NCBI GenBank assembly: GCA_028687085.1 | Contig: JAQUAU010000017.1 | Location: forward strand, 1 to 17,833 | Direction: 5' to 3' | DNA from: Minisyncoccota bacterium | GTDB taxonomy: Bacteria > Patescibacteriota > Minisyncoccia > Phycocordibacterales > Phycocordibacteraceae | Length of the DNA: 17,833 nucleotides | Shown: positions 14,228 to 17,833 of the stretch, one piece after another | How positions within the stretch are numbered: the stretch's first letter is position 1 | Layout of the letters: each line of letters opens with the position of its first letter | The notes under the pieces: generated by a model | Databases searched by the model: none | Seen by the model: the letters and a program-made list of their open reading frames with translations, nothing else | What the model was told of the DNA's origin: nothing | Program-made: the position numbers and the translations under genes

Positions 14228-14243
14228 TGTTCCACGTGAAAGC
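14228..14243 (+). promoter_or_regulatory. parS-like site 1
   Basis: TGTTCCACGTGAAAGC matches the ParB consensus TGTTNCACGTGAAACA except in the last three positions region. It lies in the intergenic stretch. Confidence 0.5.
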
Positions 14244-14356
14244 ACGAAGAATGCACATCAGTTATCTGTCGAAACAAGCCTCCCTCATCTCCGGTCTGAG
14301 CACCAATTTACACCCCTGCTCCTTTTCGCTCTGATCACTCTTGGGATGCTTCGTTT

Positions 14357-14386
14357 AAAAAAGCCAAGGCCTAGCCTTGGTTTTTT
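14357..14386. terminator. Bidirectional terminator downstream of the cca gene
   Basis: CCAAGGC (14364-14370) and GCCTTGG (14374-14380) form a 7-bp stem with a 3-nt loop, flanked by A-rich bases (14357-14362) and TTTTTT (14381-14386). On the minus strand it would end the cca transcript. On the plus strand its T-tract is the better one, although no plus-strand gene is seen between 14093 and 14356. Confidence 0.8.
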
Positions 14387-14401
14387 GTTCCACGTGAACC
14401 A
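14386..14401 (+). promoter_or_regulatory. parS-like site 2
   Basis: TGTTCCACGTGAACCA is one mismatch from TGTTNCACGTGAAACA. It overlaps the end of the terminator T-tract. Confidence 0.65.
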
Positions 14402-14425
14402 TATTTCACATATTACCTATCCAAA

Positions 14426-14441
14426 TGGTTCACGTGGAACA
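14426..14441 (-). promoter_or_regulatory. parS-like site 3
   Basis: The minus strand reads TGTTCCACGTGAACCA, identical to site 2 in opposite orientation. Centre-to-centre distance to site 2 is 40 bp. It lies 9 nt past the cca stop. Confidence 0.65.
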
Positions 14442-14449
14442 ATACGGAG

Positions 14450-15910
14450 CTAACAGACGTGGTGTTTTGACATTATCTGGCGTACTTCCTCATCTTCTGC
14501 GGCTTCCCTCTTCTGTTTCCCTGATTCTCCAAGCTTTTTTAGCGATTCATCAGACATCATCAACAATTCAGCCGTTCTTTTATCCAAATAGTCTTCAGTA
14601 TTCTTATCAGAATCGTCTAAAACCTCCTCAAGAAGCGCATTCAGCGTCCAGCCGATGCGCGGCCCTGGGTTCACGTGGAACACCTCCATCAAACGGTTCC
14701 CATCGGTCTTGAGCATCCCGACCGAGATAGGGTCACGGAGCGCCTGCTCGACCATGGCCTTGTACTTACGGAATCTAAATGGCTGTTCTTTGGGTCTACC
14801 AGTCCCTATGCGGTCGCAGATGCGCAGATTAAGCAGGTCCCATATATTCTCTTCGCCGACGTTCTTGATCATCCGGCGCACGGCCGAGAGGGTAATCTGC
14901 TCTGGGTCAGAAAAGAACATGTGCCAGCGCACCAGCTTGACCACCTTGTCGATCGTCTCGCGAGGGAAGTGGAGGTCCTCGAGCGCCTTCTTTGTTACAC
15001 GTGAACCAACGACCTCGTGGCCGTGGAAGGTCCATTCTCCCTTCTCGTTCTTTCGGCGAGTCTCTGGCTTAGAGACATCGTGAAAGAGGCCTGCGAGCCG
15101 GATATCAAAAGACCACTCCTTGTCGGCTGCGTGCTGCATGGTGCGCATCAGGTGCTCAAAGACGTCATAGCTGTGAGCCTGATTCTGTTCGACGCCCACA
15201 CCGCGAATCAGATCAGGGGAGATATATTCAAGAATGCCGAGCCGCTGCGCGAGGACGAGTGCATCCATCGGCTTGGTCGAATTAAGAATGCGCACGAGTT
15301 CATCCTTCACCCTTTCACGTGAAACATGGCTTAAATGCTTGCTATTTTCGCTTATTGCCGCGGCCGTAGCGCCGTCGATGCCGAAACTGAGCTCGGCGAC
15401 GAGGCGTACGGCGCGGAGCATGCGCAGCGCGTCTTCGCCAAAGCGCTCAGACGGGTTGCCGACGGCACGAATCAGTTTGTCCTTTATGTCCTTTTGACCG
15501 TCATAGGGGTCGACAAGATGTCCTTTATCTTCATCAAGCGCTATGGCGTTGGCCGTGAAGTCGCGCCGCGCGAGATCATCGAGTAGGGAAGTGCCGAAGG
15601 CGACTGAGTCTGGATGCCGCTTGTTGGAGTACCCCGACTCGGTGCGATAGGGGGTCACTTCGACGATGGCGAGTCGCGAATCCAGAGACTCGGTCTTCAC
15701 CCCGACCGTGCCGTAGTCATTCTCGTAGAAAGAGTCAGGAAATATGGCCTGGATCTGCTCCGGCTTCGCATTGGTGGTGATGTCCCAATCCTTTGGTTCT
15801 CGGCCTATAATCAGGTCGCGGACGCACCCACCGACGAGATACGACTCATAGCCGGCTCCTCGCAGGCCACTTGAGACAATAGAGACTTCTTCAGGAATGC
15901 GATAGTGCAT
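14450..15910 (-). CDS. cca: CCA-adding enzyme / poly(A) polymerase family nucleotidyltransferase with HD domain
   Basis: The 486-residue protein is a class II tRNA nucleotidyltransferase, which adds CCA to tRNA 3' ends without a template. The head contains YLVGGCVRDLIIGREPKDWD (G-G-x-V-R-D and catalytic D41/D43 in D-W-D), then RRDFTANAIA and the base-selecting ERFGEDALRMLRAVR. An HD phosphohydrolase-type domain follows (LAGLFHDVSKPETRR, H277-D278). The 40-residue tail is charged. I start at the ATG at 15910: a TACGAT box with TGA before it ends exactly 6 nt upstream. A TTG at 15916 would add two residues. Both tRNAs next to it lack encoded CCA, so the enzyme is needed for them. Three parS-like sites lie inside this gene. 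Confidence 0.93.
   Translation of the reverse strand: MHYRIPEEVSIVSSGLRGAGYESYLVGGCVRDLIIGREPKDWDITTNAKPEQIQAIFPDSFYENDYGTVGVKTESLDSRLAIVEVTPYRTESGYSNKRHPDSVAFGTSLLDDLARRDFTANAIALDEDKGHLVDPYDGQKDIKDKLIRAVGNPSERFGEDALRMLRAVRLVAELSFGIDGATAAAISENSKHLSHVSRERVKDELVRILNSTKPMDALVLAQRLGILEYISPDLIRGVGVEQNQAHSYDVFEHLMRTMQHAADKEWSFDIRLAGLFHDVSKPETRRKNEKGEWTFHGHEVVGSRVTKKALEDLHFPRETIDKVVKLVRWHMFFSDPEQITLSAVRRMIKNVGEENIWDLLNLRICDRIGTGRPKEQPFRFRKYKAMVEQALRDPISVGMLKTDGNRLMEVFHVNPGPRIGWTLNALLEEVLDDSDKNTEDYLDKRTAELLMMSDESLKKLGESGKQKREAAEDEEVRQIMSKHHVC
14667..14682 (-). promoter_or_regulatory. parS-like site 4 (inside cca)
   Basis: The minus strand reads TGTTCCACGTGAACCC, two mismatches from TGTTNCACGTGAAACA, within the cca coding region. 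Confidence 0.55.
14993..15008 (+). promoter_or_regulatory. parS-like site 5 (inside cca)
   Basis: TGTTACACGTGAACCA is one mismatch from TGTTNCACGTGAAACA, within the cca coding region. Confidence 0.6.
15311..15326 (-). promoter_or_regulatory. parS-like site 6 (inside cca)
   Basis: The plus strand reads CCTTTCACGTGAAACA, so the inner 14 bases (TTTCACGTGAAACA) are exactly canonical parS and only the two outer bases differ. Confidence 0.65.
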
Positions 15911-15916
15911 TTCCAA

Positions 15917-15922
15917 ATCGTA
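15917..15922 (-). promoter_or_regulatory. -10 box (TGA-TACGAT) of cca
   Basis: On the minus strand TGATACGAT, an extended -10 form, ends 6 nt before the ATG at 15910. This predicts a leaderless mRNA and supports ATG over the TTG two codons upstream. Confidence 0.5.
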
Positions 15923-16009
15923 TCACAGTACCGTAAGTAAGCTTTCTCCCTACGCTTGCATCGCACGAGCAAACGAAGACATTCGCTCGTGTCTCAGCTC
16001 GCTTGGTAG

Positions 16010-16018
16010 TACTATAAA
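16010..16018 (+). promoter_or_regulatory. -10 region of tRNA-Arg
   Basis: Overlapping TACTAT (16010-16015) and TATAAA (16013-16018) lie just before the tRNA at 16024, so transcription would start at or within a few nt of the mature 5' end. A hairpin (CACGAGC 15964-15970, GCTCGTG 15985-15991) occupies the stretch between this and cca. Confidence 0.5.
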
Positions 16019-16023
16019 GGCAC

Positions 16024-16095
16024 GCCCCGATGGTGAAATGGATATCACATCAGTCTTCGGAACTGACGGTCCAGGTTCGATTCCTGGTCGGGGCA
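16024..16095 (+). tRNA. tRNA-Arg (anticodon UCG)
   Basis: A complete cloverleaf folds: acceptor GCCCCGA with TCGGGGC (7 bp), D-stem GTGA/TCAC, anticodon stem TCAGT/ACTGA with loop CTTCGGA (anticodon TCG at 16057-16059), a 4-nt variable loop, and T-arm CCAGG-TTCGATT-CCTGG. The discriminator is A at 16095. CCA is not encoded, so it must be added by the neighbouring CCA enzyme. UCG reads CGA and, with modification, other CGN codons. Confidence 0.95.
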
Positions 16096-16111
16096 CATAC
16101 GAGTCTGCGAG

Positions 16112-16247
16112 GATGTGCCCCGAAGCACGCCTGGGAGGCGTGCAGCCAGGAATCGAAGACCTTGCGAGCATTTTATGGAGCGAAGCGAACAGAAAATCCG
16201 CAAGGTGTACTGAAACTGTAAGCTTCGATTCCTGGTCGGGGCACATC
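16112..16247 (+). repeat. tRNA-Arg-derived structured element (E1)
   Basis: The right arm (16223-16247) repeats 23 nt of the tRNA 3' end exactly (16076-16098 versus 16224-16246, 148 bp apart). The left arm is its exact complement in two pieces: GATGTGCCCCGA (16112-16123, antisense to the acceptor strand) and CCAGGAATCGAAG (16146-16158, antisense to the T-arm). A 7-bp hairpin (16125-16131 with 16137-16143) sits between them. Together they make a 25-bp perfect duplex. Inside are ACCTTGCG/CGCAAGGT (16159-16166 with 16199-16206), ATTTT/AAAAT, and a loop with GAGCGAAGCGA (16178-16188). It is either a mobile element that duplicated the tRNA end or a structured 3' trailer. Confidence 0.85.
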
Positions 16248-16305
16248 GGTTGAGATGATATGCACAAAAAGCTTTCTGCCCTTCAGAAAACTGAACTGTA
16301 GATGA

Positions 16306-16311
16306 TACTAT
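16306..16311 (+). promoter_or_regulatory. -10 box (TGA-TACTAT) of the HTH-LAGLIDADG-like gene
   Basis: TACTAT preceded by TGA (extended -10) ends 7 nt before the ATG at 16319, again predicting a leaderless or nearly leaderless mRNA. No SD is present. Confidence 0.5.
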
Positions 16312-16318
16312 GTAAAGA

Positions 16319-16999
16319 ATGCGAAAAGACAAGGAAAAAGCTACTGAATTGCGCAAGCAGGGTTTGAGTTATCGACAAATCCGAGCAAGACTCAAAATCC
16401 CACTAGGCACAATCTCTGACTGGTTTGGCAAAATTGATTGGTCAGCAGATATTGCGAAACGTCTGGCAAAAGAGTCGCAGGTTATTCATTCAATGCGGAT
16501 GACTGACCTTAACAAAGTGCGCGGAGCACATCTAAAACGCGCTTATGAGTCTGCGCGCCGAGAAGCTGCTGAGGATCTCAATGTGTTGAAATACAACCCC
16601 TTATTCATAGCAGGAGTGATGCTCTACTGGGGAGAGGGCGGGAAGAATCCTAAGGATGGCGTGAAGTTCGTGAATACAGACGCGCAAATGATTACATTTT
16701 ATGTGGATTTCCTCGTCCGTGCGTGCCGTATACCCATGGATCGCATTAAAGCCCATATTCTCATCTACCCAGACTTGCAAGAAAATATTTGCCGTTCATA
16801 CTGGTCAAAGGTTTCTGGTATTCCCATCGGAAACTTCACCAAAAGCACTCTTATTCAAGGACGGCACAAGACACGACGTCTAAACTGGGGGATATGTACC
16901 GTAACGGTGTCCAGCTACTATTTTAAGCAAAAAATACTCGAATGGATCAAACTCCTCCCACAGGAATTGATGAATGAAGCATATTATGCGAATATGTAG
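16319..16999 (+). CDS. HTH plus LAGLIDADG-like endonuclease-type protein (putative)
   Basis: The 226-residue protein starts with a resolvase-type helix-turn-helix (8-36: ATELRKQGLSYRQIRARL, then IPLGTISDWF). After a charged helical linker (42-90) comes FIAGVMLYWGEGG at 97-109, which resembles a LAGLIDADG helix ending in an acidic residue (E106) between glycines. VKFVNTDAQMITFYVDFL (115-132) and IKAHILIYPDLQENICRSYW then fit the alternating strand/helix pattern of a single-motif LAGLIDADG domain, which would act as a dimer. This is pattern recognition without a search. The gene is AT-richer than its neighbours and is the only protein gene between two tRNAs that both carry tRNA-derived elements. 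It could be a homing endonuclease, a mobile-element protein or a domesticated regulator. Confidence 0.65.
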   Translation: MRKDKEKATELRKQGLSYRQIRARLKIPLGTISDWFGKIDWSADIAKRLAKESQVIHSMRMTDLNKVRGAHLKRAYESARREAAEDLNVLKYNPLFIAGVMLYWGEGGKNPKDGVKFVNTDAQMITFYVDFLVRACRIPMDRIKAHILIYPDLQENICRSYWSKVSGIPIGNFTKSTLIQGRHKTRRLNWGICTVTVSSYYFKQKILEWIKLLPQELMNEAYYANM

Positions 17000-17006
17000 T
17001 GGGGGC

Positions 17007-17015
17007 TGATAGTAA
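17007..17015 (+). promoter_or_regulatory. Extended -10 (TGA-TAGTAA) of tRNA-Gly
   Basis: TGATAGTAA ends 8 nt before the tRNA at 17024, placing transcription start at about 17022. It lies in the 24-nt gap after the HTH-LAGLIDADG-like gene. Confidence 0.4.
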
Positions 17016-17023
17016 AACTTGAC

Positions 17024-17094
17024 GCGGGTATGGTTCAATGGTAGAACATTTGGTTGCCAATCAAATGATGGGAGTTCGATTCTCCCTACCCGCA
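17024..17094 (+). tRNA. tRNA-Gly (anticodon GCC)
   Basis: Acceptor GCGGGTA/TACCCGC, D-stem GTTC/GAAC, anticodon stem TTTGG/TCAAA (last pair G-U) with loop TTGCCAA (anticodon GCC at 17056-17058), a 4-nt variable loop and T-arm GGGAG-TTCGATT-CTCCC all fold. The discriminator is A (17094). CCA is not encoded. Confidence 0.95.
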
Positions 17095-17106
17095 CAACGA
17101 ACGAGC

Positions 17107-17136
17107 GAAAACCTGAAAGTCCTCTTTCAGGTTTTC
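17107..17136 (+). other. Perfect 13-bp hairpin just after tRNA-Gly
   Basis: GAAAACCTGAAAG (17107-17119) and CTTTCAGGTTTTC (17124-17136) pair perfectly around TCCT. No T-tract follows outside the stem, so it is an imperfect terminator. It may mark the processing site of the tRNA 3' end. Confidence 0.7.
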
Positions 17137-17144
17137 CAAGAGAG

Positions 17145-17351
17145 TTGTGCAGGGTATGCTTACATACCCGCACAGCTGAACATAGTGAAGATGAAGGAGT
17201 TGGGAGAATCGAAGGCCGGAGCGCGACGGCGTGAGGCAGGCGACCAAAATCTCTTGAGCGAAGCGATTAGAGATTTGAAGTACTCTTGTGGTAGTCGCGG
17301 AAATTCCTGAGCGACGGCGAGGGGATTATCCGTGACCGATTCTCCTTGCAC
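17145..17351 (+). repeat. tRNA-Gly-derived structured element (E2)
   Basis: TTGTGCAGGGTA (17145-17156) is antisense to the tRNA acceptor 3' strand plus trailer, with one extra base. GGGAGAATCGAA (17202-17213) is exactly antisense to the T-loop and T-stem. A 45-nt insert separates them and carries a sense copy TACCCGCACA (17165-17174), which forms hairpin 17146-17174. A degenerate sense copy, CGATTCTCC then TTGCAC (17337-17351), ends the element. Between lie AAATCTCT/AGAGATTT (17247-17254 with 17269-17276), whose loop holds GAGCGAAGCGA (17256-17266), and GCGAC/GTCGC (17240-17244 with 17294-17298). The architecture parallels E1. No protein gene is supportable in 17095-17476. Confidence 0.7.
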
Positions 17352-17384
17352 GCAAAAACGGCTCTTTTGAGCCGTTTTTGCGTG
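17349..17384 (+). terminator. Intrinsic terminator after the tRNA-Gly element
   Basis: A perfect 16-bp stem (17349-17364 with 17369-17384) with loop TTTT is followed by TCTTTTGG. It is the strongest hairpin terminator in this part of the window and overlaps the last bases of E2. Confidence 0.88.
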
Positions 17385-17448
17385 TCTTTTGGTTCTATGT
17401 TGAAAGTGGATAAAGGTGTTAACACTGGGGATAAAGGACAGGGGACTT

Positions 17449-17466
17449 TTTCACGAGTCCGTGAAA
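17449..17466. promoter_or_regulatory. Inverted repeat upstream of the YraN-family gene
   Basis: TTTCACG (17449-17455) and CGTGAAA (17460-17466) pair around AGTC, 10 nt before the ATG at 17477. Upstream are GTGTTAACAC, a 10-bp palindrome, and two GGATAAAGG repeats, one of which contains a one-mismatch DnaA box (AGTGGATAA). No clear promoter is seen. Confidence 0.4.
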
Positions 17467-17476
17467 TAGTTAACAA

Positions 17477-17833
17477 ATGAGCCTTATTTTTAAAGGCCGT
17501 CCAAAGGCAGTTGACCTGTCTGGTTATAGCCGCAAGGAGATAGGTTCTTTAGGGGAGCGGATAGCCGCCAACTACGTGGAGCGGCACGGGATGCGGGTCG
17601 TCGACAGGAACGTCGCCCGCAAGACGGGCGAGATCGATGTGATCGCCGTAGAGGGAGAGACCTTGCATTTTATCGAGGTGAAAACGATATGCACTGACAA
17701 CTTTCCAAAGGTTGAAGGCGGCGGAGACGAGTATGATCCGGCGGTCAATCTGCACGAATCGAAGGTCCGGAAAGTAGCGCGAACAGGGGAGTGGTATGTC
17801 CTTGAGAAAAAGTGGGGAGGGGAGTGGCAGGTC
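17477..17833 (+). CDS. YraN/UPF0102-family nuclease-like protein (C-terminus cut by window edge)
   Basis: The frame is open from the ATG at 17477 to the last base (119 codons). The family core is visible: G-E-R-I-A-A-N-Y-V at about 29-37, then G-M-R-V-V-D-R-N-V-A-R-K-T-G-E-I-D-V-I-A and L-H-F-I-E-V-K-T, with the restriction-endonuclease-like pattern E-I-D ... E-V-K. Proteins of this family resemble Holliday-junction resolvases, and their cellular role is not firmly established. Here it has an N-terminal extension of about 25 residues and a longer loop after E-V-K-T (CTDNFPKVEGGGDEYDPAVN) than the typical YraN of about 120 residues, so the complete protein is larger than usual. Confidence 0.82.
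   Translation, partial: MSLIFKGRPKAVDLSGYSRKEIGSLGERIAANYVERHGMRVVDRNVARKTGEIDVIAVEGETLHFIEVKTICTDNFPKVEGGGDEYDPAVNLHESKVRKVARTGEWYVLEKKWGGEWQV

Noticed and set aside
16030..16253. Plus-strand reading frames through tRNA-Arg and E1
   Set aside because: They lie over a tRNA and a repeat of its 3' end, so their coding appearance is accidental.
17019..17310. Plus-strand reading frames of 71 and 90 residues across tRNA-Gly
   Set aside because: They translate through the tRNA and the structured element, so they are not real genes.
1..17833. CRISPR array, rRNA genes, insertion sequences and alternative genetic code
   Set aside because: No regularly spaced repeats, no rRNA-like sequence, no transposase gene with terminal repeats, and TGA ends several well-defined genes.

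Overview
The window looks like chromosomal DNA of an ultra-small-genome bacterium of the Candidate Phyla Radiation (Patescibacteria, most like Parcubacteria). This is an inference from gene style: short intergenic gaps, a lone XerC-like recombinase, a LysM/M23 envelope protein with an HG-x-N-G-x-D variant motif, a membrane-anchored protein with a DxDxDG calcium loop, and tRNAs without encoded CCA. TGA is used as a stop, so the standard bacterial code applies. No database search was possible.

Layout. Bases 1-3460 (minus): a UvrD/PcrA-type helicase, rsmA (16S rRNA dimethyladenosine transferase) and a membrane-anchored protein cut by the window edge. Bases 3511-4736 (plus): a LysM-LysM-M23 peptidase with a clear promoter and a strong terminator. 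Bases 4750-8894 (minus): rpsO, a nested palindromic element, then a run of NYN-domain protein, proline-rich membrane protein, DksA/TraR-like protein and ComM/YifB ATPase. Bases 8989-9909 (plus): a tyrosine recombinase. Bases 10012-11274 (minus): an AT-rich gene for a 420-residue protein with a HEPN ribonuclease motif, divergent from an exonuclease III gene (11322-12089). Bases 12311-13683: a divergent pair, an unknown 144-residue protein and a TrmB-like regulator, with palindromes lying on both promoters. Bases 13733-15910 (minus): a small unknown gene and a CCA-adding enzyme. Bases 16024-17384 (plus): tRNA-Arg(UCG), an HTH plus LAGLIDADG-like protein and tRNA-Gly(GCC). A YraN/UPF0102 gene runs off the right edge.

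Most notable points. (1) Both tRNAs are followed by structured elements built from sense and antisense pieces of their own T-arm and acceptor 3' strand. Both antisense copies are split at exactly the acceptor/T-stem junction, and both elements carry the same GAGCGAAGCGA loop. A homing-endonuclease-like gene sits between them, suggesting a tRNA-derived mobile or regulatory RNA family. (2) Six parS-like CACGTG palindromes lie within 1.1 kb (14228-15326), three of them inside the cca gene, beside a perfect DnaA box held in the loop of a 10-bp inverted repeat. This suggests a chromosome partition or origin region. (3) Several genes have a -10 box only 6-8 nt before the start codon, pointing to leaderless mRNAs. 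(4) The helicase gene holds four tandem copies of a 7-bp repeat, a possible frameshift switch. (5) The TrmB-like regulator probably controls itself and its divergent neighbour through TGTCA/TGACA palindromes.
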